Numbered from the stretch's first letter, positions 32,123-40,848 are shown. The stretch: DNA of 64,000 nt from Vibrio campbellii CAIM 519 = NBRC 15631 = ATCC 25920 (GCF_002163755.1 NZ_CP015863.1:744001-808000), one strand, 5' to 3'. The notes: a model not told the origin generated them from the letters alone. A program made the numbers and translations.

Positions 32123-33988
32123 TTACTTAGCTAAGTAATCGTTGATCGACTTCTCGATGCCTTTCGCATCTAAGCCAAGATCTTCGTGTAGCTCGTCTTG
32201 TGTGCCTTGAGGAACGAAGCGATCTGGCAGGCCAAGGTTGAGTACAGGCATGATGATCTTATCTTGCATCATAAACTCAACCACACCCGCGCCAGCACCA
32301 CCAGCAATCGCGTTTTCTTCAAGCGTAACTAGCACATCGTGCTCAGCTGCTAGCTGTCGGATCAAGGCTTCATCAAGTGGCTTAACAAAGCGCATGTCTG
32401 CTACCGTTGCGTTTAGGTTTTCAGCTGCTTCTAGCGCGTAACCTAAGAAGGTACCGAAGCTAAGAATTGCCACTTTTTCACCTTTACGAACGATACGACC
32501 TTTACCGATTTCAAGTGCAGTGAAGTCTTTTTCGATGTTTGTGCCCATGCCGCTACCGCGTGGGTAACGAACCGCGCTTGGACCTGTGTGCTTATGACCC
32601 GTGTACAGCATTTGACGACATTCGTTTTCGTCACTTGGAGCCATGATCACCATGTTCGGGATACAACGCATGAAGCTTAAGTCGAACGCACCTTGGTGAG
32701 TTTGACCATCTGCACCAACCAGACCAGCACGGTCGATAGCGAACATCACCGGCAAGTCCATGATCGCCACATCGTGAATCAACTGATCGTAACCACGCTG
32801 TAGGAAGGTAGAGTAGATTGCTACAATCGGATTATCGCCCGCAATTGCCATACCTGTCGCGAGAGTCACAGCGTGTTGCTCTGCAATGGCAACATCGAAG
32901 TATTGGCTTGGGTAGTCTTTCGAGAAGCGAACCATACCAGAGCCTTCACGCATTGCTGGCGTAATCGCCATCAGCTTAGGATCTTGCGCTGCCATGTCAC
33001 ATAGGAAATCACCAAAGATCTTAGAGAAGGTTGGCTTGCCACCGCTGCTCTTCGGCAAACTATTGTTTGAGGGAGCAAACTTTGGCACAGCGTGATAACC
33101 AATAGGGTCTTTTTCTGCTGGCTCATAACCTTTGCCTTTCTTGGTCATGATGTGCAGGAATTGAGGGCCTTTCAGCTCACGCATGTTTTTCAGCGTTTTG
33201 ACTAGCTCATTCACATCGTGTCCATCAATAGGGCCGATGTAGTTGAAGCCTAGCTCTTCGAATAACGTGCCAGGAACAACCATGCCTTTTAGGTGCTCTT
33301 CCGTACGACGAACCAGCTCTTTAATTGGTGGAACGCCAGACAACACTTTCTTACCGCCTTCACGAATAGAGGTGTATAGGCTGCCAGAAAGGACTTTAGC
33401 AAGGTGGTTGTTCAGTGCGCCTACGTTTTCTGAGATCGACATTTCGTTATCGTTCAGAATCACCAGCATATCTGGGTGAACGTCACCAGCGTGGTTCATC
33501 GCTTCGAAAGCCATACCAGCGGTGATTGCACCGTCGCCAATAACGCTGACCACTTTACGACCTTCACCTTCTTTTTGCGCACTGATGGCCATGCCAAGAC
33601 CAGCACTGATAGAAGTGGAGGAGTGGCCAACAGAAAGGGTGTCGTATTCGCTTTCTTCACGCCATGGGAATGGGTGAAGGCCGTCTTTCTGACGGATAGT
33701 TGGCATTCGATCACGACGACCAGTGAGAATCTTGTGTGGGTACGCCTGATGGCCTACGTCCCAGATCAACTGATCTACGGGTGTGTTGTATACATAATGC
33801 AGAGCTACGGTTAGCTCTACTGTGCCTAAGCCAGACGCTAAGTGTCCGCTAGACTGACTCACTGAATTTAGCAGATACGTGCGTAGTTCATCGCACAATG
33901 TTGGCAATGTTTCTTTCGGAAGAAGACGCAACTCCTCCGGTGTATTTGCTAACGCCAGTGTTGGGTACTTTGAAATATCAAGAGTCAT
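32123..33988 (-). CDS. dxs: 1-deoxy-D-xylulose-5-phosphate synthase
   Basis: Thiamine-dependent first step of the MEP isoprenoid pathway (pyruvate + glyceraldehyde 3-phosphate to DXP); DXP also feeds thiamine and pyridoxal synthesis. 621 residues (E. coli 620). Visible: DVGHQAYPHKILTGRRD, the TPP motif GDGAITAGMAFEAMNHAG (GDG...N), the transketolase catalytic segment DVAIAEQHAVTLATG with Glu, and DRAGLVGADGQTHQG. The C-terminal transketolase domain is complete. Last gene of the xseB-ispA-dxs operon, starting 19 bases after the ispA stop. The ribosome site at 33988 is weak. Confidence 0.97.
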   Translation of the reverse strand: MTLDISKYPTLALANTPEELRLLPKETLPTLCDELRTYLLNSVSQSSGHLASGLGTVELTVALHYVYNTPVDQLIWDVGHQAYPHKILTGRRDRMPTIRQKDGLHPFPWREESEYDTLSVGHSSTSISAGLGMAISAQKEGEGRKVVSVIGDGAITAGMAFEAMNHAGDVHPDMLVILNDNEMSISENVGALNNHLAKVLSGSLYTSIREGGKKVLSGVPPIKELVRRTEEHLKGMVVPGTLFEELGFNYIGPIDGHDVNELVKTLKNMRELKGPQFLHIMTKKGKGYEPAEKDPIGYHAVPKFAPSNNSLPKSSGGKPTFSKIFGDFLCDMAAQDPKLMAITPAMREGSGMVRFSKDYPSQYFDVAIAEQHAVTLATGMAIAGDNPIVAIYSTFLQRGYDQLIHDVAIMDLPVMFAIDRAGLVGADGQTHQGAFDLSFMRCIPNMVIMAPSDENECRQMLYTGHKHTGPSAVRYPRGSGMGTNIEKDFTALEIGKGRIVRKGEKVAILSFGTFLGYALEAAENLNATVADMRFVKPLDEALIRQLAAEHDVLVTLEENAIAGGAGAGVVEFMMQDKIIMPVLNLGLPDRFVPQGTQDELHEDLGLDAKGIEKSINDYLAK

Positions 33989-34007
33989 ATAAATGCGCGC
34001 TTATAGT

Positions 34008-34892
34008 TTAGTTCTTGCGCTCGATGACATATCGGGCGAACTCTTCGAGTAACTGAGTATTGTATGGGATTGCTTCCAATGCTTGAAGCGCTTCCTGTAG
34101 CAGAGTGTGAGCTTTCTCCATTGCTCCCTCCAAACCCAGTAGAGATGGATAAGTACTCTTATTCAGCTCTTGGTCTGAACCTTGAGGCTTACCCAGTGTT
34201 TCTGTGTCACTGATGATATCAAGAATATCGTCTTGAACCTGAAACGCCAAACCAACCGCTTTTGAGTAGCGTTCTAAGTGTGGCAAAACTTCTAGGCCTT
34301 TTTCGCCTGCGGCTAACGCGCCCAGTTTTACGGCACAGTTAATCAGTGTACCAGTTTTATTGCGATGAATTTCTTCCAAATCTGCGAGGGATACACGACG
34401 ATTTTCTGCACCCAAATCCAACGCCTGGCCAAGACACATACCGCCAGCACCAGAGGCTTGCGCTAGAGCTTGTACCATTTTTATACGCTGGTTCTCTGCG
34501 TTCGGATTCAGTTCGCCTTCGGCAAGAATGGTGAAGGCAAGCGTTTGAAGTGCATCACCAGTTAGGATGGCTGTCGCTTCGTCAAACTTGATGTGACAAG
34601 TTGGTTGACCGCGACGCAAATCATCATCATCCATGGCTGGTAGATCATCATGAATCAGAGAATAGGCATGGATACACTCTATTGCAGAAGCGGGCGTATC
34701 AAGATCTTCTGGCTTACAACCCAGCATTTGACCTGTGATGTAAACAAGGAAAGGACGAACACGTTTGCCACCTAGTAGTAGGCCGTATTTCATCGCTTGA
34801 ATCAGCGGCTGTTCTTGATGAGGCAGTTGCTCAAGCCACTGATTGAGTTGTTGGTTGTTTCTTTGTTGATAAGACGTCAATGTCTCTTGCAT
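34008..34892 (-). CDS. ispA: Farnesyl diphosphate synthase (geranyltranstransferase)
   Basis: Adds IPP to DMAPP and GPP to make farnesyl diphosphate for ubiquinone and undecaprenyl phosphate. About 294 residues from the ATG at 34892. First aspartate-rich motif DDLPAMDDDDLRRG with the chain-length region HAYSLIH before it, and second motif QVQDDILDIISD. GGKRVRPFL is the IPP-binding segment. A GTG at 34904 is an alternative start four codons earlier; the ATG aligns better with the E. coli N-terminus. Middle gene of xseB-ispA-dxs. Confidence 0.95.
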   Translation of the reverse strand: MQETLTSYQQRNNQQLNQWLEQLPHQEQPLIQAMKYGLLLGGKRVRPFLVYITGQMLGCKPEDLDTPASAIECIHAYSLIHDDLPAMDDDDLRRGQPTCHIKFDEATAILTGDALQTLAFTILAEGELNPNAENQRIKMVQALAQASGAGGMCLGQALDLGAENRRVSLADLEEIHRNKTGTLINCAVKLGALAAGEKGLEVLPHLERYSKAVGLAFQVQDDILDIISDTETLGKPQGSDQELNKSTYPSLLGLEGAMEKAHTLLQEALQALEAIPYNTQLLEEFARYVIERKN

Positions 34893-34913
34893 CACATTGC
34901 TCACTACTGATAA

Positions 34914-35156
34914 TTATTCTGACTCAGGGTTGAAGTCACTCAGTGGTGCTTCATCATCTTCGCTAAGAAGAATGCTAACGCGCTGTTCGGCGTCGCTCAG
35001 TTTAGTTTGACCAGCACGAGCCAGTGCAATGCCACGCTCAAATTTACGTAGGGCATCATCTAGGGCAAGATCGCCATTCTCTAGTTGATCAACCAAGCTA
35101 TCTAGCTCTTCAATGGTTGCTTCGAAGGTCATGTTTTCTGGTTTCTTGACCGCCAT
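34914..35156 (-). CDS. xseB: Exodeoxyribonuclease VII small subunit
   Basis: Small subunit of exonuclease VII, which degrades single-stranded DNA together with XseA (not in this window). 80 residues, helical and acidic: ENMTFEATIEELDSLVDQLENGDLALDDALRKFERGIALARAGQ (shown in pieces by the family: LEELDxLVxxLExGxLxLEExLxxFExGxxL). First gene of the operon with ispA and dxs, divergent from pomAB. Confidence 0.95.
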   Translation of the reverse strand: MAVKKPENMTFEATIEELDSLVDQLENGDLALDDALRKFERGIALARAGQTKLSDAEQRVSILLSEDDEAPLSDFNPESE

Positions 35157-35340
35157 CTTTTATCTGCCTTAATCAAGCCTCTAATAGAATGCACGCAAGT
35201 TACCTTAGCCTACTAAGTTGGTCAAATTTAACCTTATATAATTGTCACAAAATTAGCTCTCAACGGGTCTGATGAGACAATCTCGATCATTTAGTTCGAG
35301 CCTAAACGATCTTTTTGTGATGTATTGACCAAGATTTTTC

Positions 35341-35367
35341 TAAAAAAACTGTTCTAGTTGTCGATAC
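35341..35367 (+). promoter_or_regulatory. Possible sigma-28 (FliA) promoter of pomAB
   Basis: TAAAAAAA, 11 bases, GTCGATAC resembles TAAAGTTT-N11-GCCGATAA (four of eight and six of eight). Late flagellar control of the stator genes would make sense. No other clear pomA promoter is seen. Confidence 0.4.
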
Positions 35368-35421
35368 AAGTAATAATTCGCCTGACTAGGCAATATTTAA
35401 GTATAGCGAAAGGAGTGCTTT

Positions 35422-36183
35422 GTGGATTTAGCAACCCTAATAGGTTTGATTGGTGGTTTTGCATTCGTCATTATGGCGATGGTGCTAGGTGGCAGCATTG
35501 GCATGTTCGTAGACGTCACCTCAATCCTAATCGTAGTTGGTGGTTCGGCATTTGTTGTGCTGATGAAGTTCACCATGGGGCAGTTCTTTGGCGCGACTAA
35601 GATCGCTGGTAAAGCGTTCATGTTTAAAGCGGATGAGCCAGAAGACCTGATCGCTAAGATTGTTGAAATGGCAGACGCGGCACGTAAAGGTGGCTTCCTT
35701 GCTCTTGAAGAGATGGAAATCAACAACAGCTTTATGCAGAAAGGCATCGACTTACTGGTTGATGGACATGATGCCGACGTTGTACGTGCGGCACTACAGA
35801 AAGACATTGCACTTACCGACGAGCGTCATACTCAAGGTACCGGTGTATTTCGTGCGTTTGGTGACGTAACTCCTGCGATGGGCATGATCGGTACACTGGT
35901 TGGTCTGGTAGCCATGCTTTCAAACATGGATGACCCAAAAGCGATCGGCCCTGCGATGGCGGTAGCGCTTTTGACCACACTATACGGTGCGGTGCTTTCT
36001 AACATGGTGTTTTTCCCAATTGCCGATAAGCTTTCACTGCGCCGCGATCAAGAAACCTTAAACCGTCGTTTGATTATGGATGGCGTTTTGGCAATCCAAG
36101 ATGGTCAGAACCCACGTGTTATCGACAGTTACCTGAAGAACTACCTCAACGAGGGTAAACGCGCTCTCGAGATCGATGAGTAA
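35422..36183 (+). CDS. pomA: Flagellar Na+ stator subunit PomA
   Basis: MotA-type subunit of the sodium-driven polar flagellar stator; with PomB it forms the ion channel and pushes on the rotor. 253 residues with four membrane segments: DLATLIGLIGGFAFVIMAMVLGG and TSILIVVGGSAFVVLMKF at the N-terminus, FGDVTPAMGMIGTLVGLVAML and PAMAVALLTTLYGAVLSNMVFFPIAD in the second half. The cytoplasmic loop between carries the charged rotor-contact residues. Start GTG at 35422 with AAAGGAG upstream. Forms an operon with pomB, 15 bases downstream. Confidence 0.96.
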   Translation: MDLATLIGLIGGFAFVIMAMVLGGSIGMFVDVTSILIVVGGSAFVVLMKFTMGQFFGATKIAGKAFMFKADEPEDLIAKIVEMADAARKGGFLALEEMEINNSFMQKGIDLLVDGHDADVVRAALQKDIALTDERHTQGTGVFRAFGDVTPAMGMIGTLVGLVAMLSNMDDPKAIGPAMAVALLTTLYGAVLSNMVFFPIADKLSLRRDQETLNRRLIMDGVLAIQDGQNPRVIDSYLKNYLNEGKRALEIDE

Positions 36184-36198
36184 TCCGGAGGTCATCTG

Positions 36199-37143
36199 AT
36201 GGATGAAGATAATAAATGTGATTGTCCACCACCCGGCCTCCCGCTGTGGATGGGGACATTCGCTGACTTAATGTCACTTCTGATGTGTTTCTTCGTATTG
36301 CTGCTTTCGTTCTCGGAAATGGACGTACTGAAGTTCAAACAGATTGCGGGTTCGATGAAGTTTGCTTTTGGTGTTCAGAACCAACTTGAAGTGAAGGACA
36401 TTCCAAAGGGCACCAGCATCATTGCGCAAGAGTTTCGACCGGGCCGACCAGAGCCAACACCTATTGATGTCATCATGCAGCAAACCATGGACATCACTCA
36501 GCAGACGTTGGAGTTCCATGAAGGAGAATCTGACCGAGCGGGTGGTACTAAGCGAGACCAAGGTAAGCTAACGGGTGGTCAATCGCCAGAAACGTCAACG
36601 CATAACAACCAATCGGCGGAATCAGACATGCAACAACAGCAGTCTGAACAAACATCGCAAGAGATGGAAACCTTGATGGAAAGCATCAAGAAAGCGTTGG
36701 AGCGTGAAATTGAGCAAGGCGCAATTGAGGTCGAAAATCTCGGTCAGCAGATCGTGATTCGAATGCGTGAGAAAGGTGCTTTCCCTGAAGGCTCTGCGTT
36801 CTTGCAGCCGAAGTTCAGACCGCTGGTACGCCAGATTGCCGAACTGGTCAAAGACGTACCAGGCATTGTTCGAGTGTCTGGACATACGGACAACCAACCG
36901 TTGGATTCTGAGCTGTATCGTTCTAACTGGGATTTGTCGTCGCAAAGAGCGGTGTCTGTTGCTCAAGAGATGGAGAAAGTAAGAGGCTTCTCGCACCAAC
37001 GCTTAAGAGTGCGAGGCATGGCCGATACCGAACCGCTAGCACCAAACGATTCTGATGCGAACCGTGCACTTAACCGCCGTGTTGAAATCAGCATCATGCA
37101 AGGTGAGCCACTTTACAGCGAAGAAGTGCCCGTAATTCAATAA
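36199..37143 (+). CDS. pomB: Flagellar Na+ stator subunit PomB
   Basis: MotB-type partner that anchors the stator to peptidoglycan. 314 residues: a short cytoplasmic N-terminus (MDEDNKCDCPPPG), one membrane helix with the ion-binding Asp at 23 (TFADLMSLLMCFFVLLLSF; Asp24 in V. alginolyticus PomB, which from memory has one more Asp at the start), a plug/linker rich in Gln and Glu (about 100-165), and an OmpA-like peptidoglycan-binding domain (VSGHTDNQPLDSELYRSNWDLSSQRA shown by its NxxLSxxRA signature). Good ribosome site CCGGAGG. Followed by a terminator. Confidence 0.96.
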   Translation: MDEDNKCDCPPPGLPLWMGTFADLMSLLMCFFVLLLSFSEMDVLKFKQIAGSMKFAFGVQNQLEVKDIPKGTSIIAQEFRPGRPEPTPIDVIMQQTMDITQQTLEFHEGESDRAGGTKRDQGKLTGGQSPETSTHNNQSAESDMQQQQSEQTSQEMETLMESIKKALEREIEQGAIEVENLGQQIVIRMREKGAFPEGSAFLQPKFRPLVRQIAELVKDVPGIVRVSGHTDNQPLDSELYRSNWDLSSQRAVSVAQEMEKVRGFSHQRLRVRGMADTEPLAPNDSDANRALNRRVEISIMQGEPLYSEEVPVIQ

Positions 37144-37164
37144 GCGGATATTTGTTTCTATACT

Positions 37165-37191
37165 AAAAGCGAGCGTTAGCTCGCTTTTTTT
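37165..37191 (+). terminator. Terminator of pomAB
   Basis: AAAAGCGAGC / GCTCGCTTTTTTT with loop GTTA. Confidence 0.92.
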
Positions 37192-37213
37192 GTCATTCCA
37201 TTTCGCTTAGGTG

Positions 37214-37219
37214 TATAAT
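37214..37219 (+). promoter_or_regulatory. Probable -10 of the thiI promoter
   Basis: TATAAT in GTGTATAATC; no good -35. A start near 37226 gives a leader of about 115 nt. Confidence 0.45.
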
Positions 37220-37233
37220 CTTGCGCCTTTGAA

Positions 37234-37303
37234 GTGAGCTCAGGCTACCTTTATGACCAAAACGCAATTTTTCTGCGTGCGAAGCATCTAGGTGGAGCCT
37301 CAC
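37234..37303 (+). other. Structured 5' leader of thiI
   Basis: GTGA (37234-37237) pairs TCAC (37300-37303), GGCT (37243-37246) pairs AGCC (37296-37299), ACCT (37247-37250) pairs AGGT (37290-37293), and an inner hairpin ACGCA (37262-37266) / TGCGT (37274-37278). No known riboswitch is recognised. Confidence 0.45.
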
Positions 37304-37340
37304 TCATTGTTGATTGCGAAACTAACCTGCGAACTAGACT

Positions 37341-38789
37341 ATGAAATTTATTGTAAAGCCCCATCCAGAAATTTTTGTAAAAAGTGAATCTGTGCGTAAG
37401 CGCTTCACAAAGATTTTAGAGTGCAACATTCGTAACATCGTTAAGAGCCGTACGGAATCTGTCGCGGTATTCAACCGTCGTGATCACATTGAAGTGACCT
37501 CTGAGAGTGATGAGTTCCACGCTGAAGTTTTAGAAATCCTGACTCACACGCCAGGTATTCGCCACGTCCTTGAAGTAAAGCAAACTGAATTCAAAGACTT
37601 GCACGATATTTACGAGCAGGTTTTAGAGCTAAGCGGTTCACTGATCGAAGGCAAGACCTTCTCTGTGCGCGCAAAGCGTCGTGGTAAACACGACTTTACT
37701 TCTATTGAGCTAGAGCGTTACGTAGGTGGCGGTCTTAACCAAGCCGTAGAAAGCGCTCGCGTTAAGCTCAGCAAGCCGGATGTAACGATCAACGTTGAAG
37801 TAACTAACGACAGGCTAAACCAAGTATTGGCAAGTCACAAAGGCTTAGGTGGTTTCCCACTAGGTACACAAGAAGACGTACTCAGCCTGATCTCAGGTGG
37901 TTTTGATTCTGGTGTTTCAAGCTACCTACACATCAAACGTGGCTCTAAAGTGCATTACTGTTTCTTTAACCTAGGTGGTCCAGCGCACGAAATCGGTGTT
38001 AAGCAGGTTTCTCACTACTTATGGAACAAATACGGTTCTTCAGCAAAAGTACGTTTCATCTCAGTTGATTTCGAACCGGTAGTGGCTGAAATCCTGGAGA
38101 AAGTTGATGACGGCCAAATGGGCGTGATACTGAAGCGTATGTTCATGCGTGCCGCAGGCATGATTGCTCAGAAGATGAAGATCGAAGCATTAGTGACAGG
38201 TGAAGCGCTAGGTCAGGTATCAAGTCAAACACTAACTAACTTACGCCACATCGATAACGTAACAGATACTCTTATCCTGCGTCCGCTAATCAACTGGGAC
38301 AAAGAAGACATAGTTAACCTAGCGCGTGAAATCGGCACTGAAGACTTCGCGAAGACAATGCCAGAATACTGTGGTGTTATCTCTAAGAAGCCAACTGTGA
38401 AAGCGGTGAAAGGCAAGCTCGAAGCAGAAGAGCAGAAATTCGACTTCAGCATCCTTGAACAAGTGGTTCAAGACGCTCGTATGATGGACATCCGTGATAT
38501 CGCGAAAGAGTCTAAGCAAGCGGCTCCAGAAGTTGAGCAAGTACAAGCTGTAGAAGAGCACGCAATCGTACTGGATATTCGTAGCCCTGAAGAGGAAGAC
38601 GATAACTCACTAGAAATCGATGGCGTTGAAGTAAAACACATTCCGTTCTACAAGCTGGGTACTCAGTTTGGCGATCTAGACCAAGCGAAGACATACCTAC
38701 TGTACTGTGACCGTGGCGTGATGAGCCGTCTGCAAGCGCTTTACTTGCAAGAGCAAGGCTTCAACAACGTGAAGGTTTACCGCCCTTAA
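37341..38789 (+). CDS. thiI: tRNA 4-thiouridine synthase / thiazole sulfurtransferase ThiI
   Basis: Adenylates U8 of tRNA and transfers sulfur from IscS to make 4-thiouridine; also passes sulfur to ThiS for thiamine. 482 residues (E. coli 482). Domains: N-terminal ferredoxin-like and THUMP (about 1-165), PP-loop ATPase with SGGFDSG at 185-191, Cys344 in MPEYCGVIS, and a C-terminal rhodanese domain (about 405-482) with the active Cys456 in YLLYCDRGVMS. Both redox Cys are present, so it should be fully functional. Monocistronic, with a structured leader. Confidence 0.96.
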   Translation: MKFIVKPHPEIFVKSESVRKRFTKILECNIRNIVKSRTESVAVFNRRDHIEVTSESDEFHAEVLEILTHTPGIRHVLEVKQTEFKDLHDIYEQVLELSGSLIEGKTFSVRAKRRGKHDFTSIELERYVGGGLNQAVESARVKLSKPDVTINVEVTNDRLNQVLASHKGLGGFPLGTQEDVLSLISGGFDSGVSSYLHIKRGSKVHYCFFNLGGPAHEIGVKQVSHYLWNKYGSSAKVRFISVDFEPVVAEILEKVDDGQMGVILKRMFMRAAGMIAQKMKIEALVTGEALGQVSSQTLTNLRHIDNVTDTLILRPLINWDKEDIVNLAREIGTEDFAKTMPEYCGVISKKPTVKAVKGKLEAEEQKFDFSILEQVVQDARMMDIRDIAKESKQAAPEVEQVQAVEEHAIVLDIRSPEEEDDNSLEIDGVEVKHIPFYKLGTQFGDLDQAKTYLLYCDRGVMSRLQALYLQEQGFNNVKVYRP

Positions 38790-38827
38790 TCGCGCGCTCT
38801 CAACCGCGTAGCAAAGCAGAGAATCAC

Positions 38828-38862
38828 AAAGCGTAGACTGAGAAATCAGCTTGCGCTTTTTT
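38828..38862 (+). terminator. Terminator of thiI
   Basis: AAAGCG ... CTGA-GAAA-TCAG ... CGCTTTTTT: an imperfect stem followed by a T run. Confidence 0.7.
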
Positions 38863-38927
38863 AGTTTTAACTCGTGCAAAATTTTGTTTTATAAAGTGAT
38901 AATATTGAACTCAATCTCACACTTCGT

Positions 38928-38992
38928 AATTGGTATTGATATAACGATAATTAATCCGAAGTTCGGCTGAAAAGGTGATGTGGATACCAATT
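38928..38992. repeat. Palindrome-ended intergenic element (AATTGGTAT / ATACCAATT)
   Basis: AATTGGTAT (38928-38936) and ATACCAATT (38984-38992) are perfect 9-bp inverted repeats 47 bases apart. I recall such TTGGTAT-ended units as common in Vibrio intergenic regions. No ORF. Confidence 0.55.
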
Positions 38993-39025
38993 CCTGGAGA
39001 AGAGGGACGGTGGGATTTTTCAGAT

Positions 39026-39052
39026 AAAAAAACACCGCCTAATAAGGCGGTG
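39026..39052 (-). terminator. Terminator of GcvB
   Basis: On the minus strand, CACCGCC / GGCGGTG with loop TTATTA and seven T. Confidence 0.95.
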
Positions 39053-39233
39053 CAAGAAATTTGACAGACAGGTCAAAATAAATACAGGAAGTATCTGTTT
39101 TGTCACAGAGAGTGTGGACAAAACATATGGTAGAAATCTACCTAACTCGAAATACGAGTTTGCAAACACAACATCGCAACAACGAAGCCAATTGATTCAC
39201 AAACTGAATCAAGCCGTTCAGGCTCGTGTTGCG
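39026..39233 (-). ncRNA. gcvB: GcvB small RNA
   Basis: Hfq-dependent sRNA that represses many amino-acid and peptide transporter mRNAs. Read on the minus strand it contains the GU-rich R1 region (TTGTTGCGATGTTGTG then TTTGCAAAC), the conserved ACTTCCTGTA ... CCTGTCTGTC block, and the terminator CACCGCC...GGCGGTG, all in the same order as E. coli GcvB, with about the same length (208 against 206 nt). It sits directly opposite gcvA, the arrangement known from enterobacteria, where GcvA activates gcvB. Promoter elements: TTGCCG (39263-39268) and TATATT (39240-39245), read on the minus strand. The 5' end is predicted. Confidence 0.92.
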
Positions 39234-39239
39234 GGGTGA

Positions 39240-39268
39240 AATATAGAATTTATCTGGCTGTTCGGCAA
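39240..39268 (-). promoter_or_regulatory. Promoter of GcvB
   Basis: Minus-strand TTGCCG and TATATT are 17 bases apart. The gcvA -10 (TATAAT, 39278-39283) faces the other way in the same 90 bases, so GcvA probably binds between them. Confidence 0.6.
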
Positions 39269-39323
39269 CGGACATTTTATAATGTTTCAGATAAAAAAAA
39301 CTAATCCTACTTGAGGTCCCATA

Positions 39324-40244
39324 ATGTCTCGCAGATTGCCTCCGTTGAATTCACTTCGCGTTTTTGAAGCGGCTGCTCGCCATCTTAGTTTTACCCGTGC
39401 CGCTGAAGAGTTGTTTGTTACTCAAGCGGCTGTAAGTCATCAGATTAAGGCTCTTGAAGAGTTCCTATCGTTGAAACTCTTCCGTCGTCGCAATCGTTCA
39501 TTGTTGCTGACAGAAGAGGGGCAAAGTTACTTTCTGGACATCAAAGATATCTTCACTTCGATAGCTGAAGCGACCGATAAAGTATTGGAACGTAGTGAAA
39601 AAGGGGCGCTGACCATCAGTTTGCCACCAAGTTTTGCTATCCAGTGGTTGGTGCCGCGTTTGGCCGATTTTAATGCCCAAGAACCAGACATTGACGTGCG
39701 TATCAAAGCGGTTGATATGGATGAAGGTTCACTGACTGATGATGTTGATGTGGCTATCTATTATGGTCGAGGTAACTGGCCTGGTTTACGTGCTGATAAA
39801 CTCTACCAAGAGTTTTTGATCCCACTTTGTTCACCTTCGTTACTTTTGGGTAACAAACCATTAGAATCTCTAAGTGACCTCAAATTACACACCTTGTTAC
39901 ATGATACTTCTCGTAAAGATTGGAAGCAGTTTGCTCGCCAGCAGAACATCGAAGGCATCAATGTGAATCATGGACCGATTTTTAGCCACTCGACCATGGT
40001 GTTACAAGCTGCTGCTCACGGACAAGGTATCGCCCTAGGAAACAACGTACTCGCCAAACCTGAAATGGAAGCGGGACGCTTAATCGCGCCATTTGATGAA
40101 GTGTTGGTGTCGAAGAATGCCTTCTACGTAGTGTGCCACGAACAGCAAGCGGACATGGGACGTATCGCGACGTTTAGAGACTGGATGCTGGCTACTGCGA
40201 GAAAAGAACAAGAGGAAGTATTGGATGAGCCATTGGATAGCTGA
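39324..40244 (+). CDS. gcvA: LysR-type regulator GcvA
   Basis: Controls the glycine cleavage operon and gcvB. 306 residues (E. coli 305). The N-terminal winged HTH (about 5-64) reads RLPPLNSLRVFEAAARHLSFTRAAEELFVTQAAVSHQIK in family fashion, followed by the LysR effector domain (about 90-295; LHTLLHDTSRKDWKQF). The identification is strengthened by the divergent GcvB RNA. Its last 20 bases overlap the next gene, so gcvA, the hydrolase, ygdD and rlmM form one operon. Confidence 0.94.
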   Translation: MSRRLPPLNSLRVFEAAARHLSFTRAAEELFVTQAAVSHQIKALEEFLSLKLFRRRNRSLLLTEEGQSYFLDIKDIFTSIAEATDKVLERSEKGALTISLPPSFAIQWLVPRLADFNAQEPDIDVRIKAVDMDEGSLTDDVDVAIYYGRGNWPGLRADKLYQEFLIPLCSPSLLLGNKPLESLSDLKLHTLLHDTSRKDWKQFARQQNIEGINVNHGPIFSHSTMVLQAAAHGQGIALGNNVLAKPEMEAGRLIAPFDEVLVSKNAFYVVCHEQQADMGRIATFRDWMLATARKEQEEVLDEPLDS

Positions 40245-40848
40245 GGGACCTGAAAACGGACCGCTGTTTATTTTTGCTCACGGCGCAGGGGCAGGTATGG
40301 AGCACGATTTCATGACTGCTGTTGCCAAAGGATTAGTTGAGCAGGGTATACGCGTGGTGCGTTTTAATTTCCCTTATATGGTTAAGCGAGCGGAAGACGG
40401 TAAGAAGCGTCCGCCAGATCGTGCGCCAAAGCTTCTTGAAGCCTATGAAGAAGTGATCGCTCACTTTACTACTCGACCTATCGTGATTGGTGGCAAGTCG
40501 ATGGGTGGACGTATGTCGAGCTTACTTGCTGACAATGCGCTGGTGGCGGGTATTGCTTGTTTAGGTTTTCCTTTTCACCCACCCGGTAAGCCAGAGAAAT
40601 ACAAAGGTGAGCATTTAGCTAGCATCGACAAGCCAACCTTAATTCTACAAGGTGAGCGCGATACATTCGGTAAGCGCGAAGAGTTCGAAGGCTTTGCATT
40701 ATCAGAGCAGATTACAGTGAGCTTTCTGCCAGACGGTGACCACAGTTTTAAGCCACGCAAGAGATCAGGTTATACAGAAGCAGATAACATTGCCTCGACA
40801 GTGGAGCAGTTAGCGGTATTTATTAAAGAGGTGTACCGTGAAAAGTAA
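40225..40848 (+). CDS. Alpha/beta hydrolase, TEX30/KANL3-like
   Basis: A 207-residue alpha/beta-hydrolase-fold protein: oxyanion region LFIFAHGAGAGMEHDF, nucleophile elbow GGKSMGGRMSS (Ser in GKSMGG, about 93), Asp in LQGERDTFGK and His in LPDGDHSFKP, so the catalytic triad is complete. The family resembles TEX30/KANL3; the substrate is unknown. Overlaps gcvA by 20 bases and ygdD by 11, so it is translated within the gcvA operon. It is absent between gcvA and ygdD in E. coli as I remember it. Confidence 0.85.
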   Translation: MSHWIAEGPENGPLFIFAHGAGAGMEHDFMTAVAKGLVEQGIRVVRFNFPYMVKRAEDGKKRPPDRAPKLLEAYEEVIAHFTTRPIVIGGKSMGGRMSSLLADNALVAGIACLGFPFHPPGKPEKYKGEHLASIDKPTLILQGERDTFGKREEFEGFALSEQITVSFLPDGDHSFKPRKRSGYTEADNIASTVEQLAVFIKEVYREK

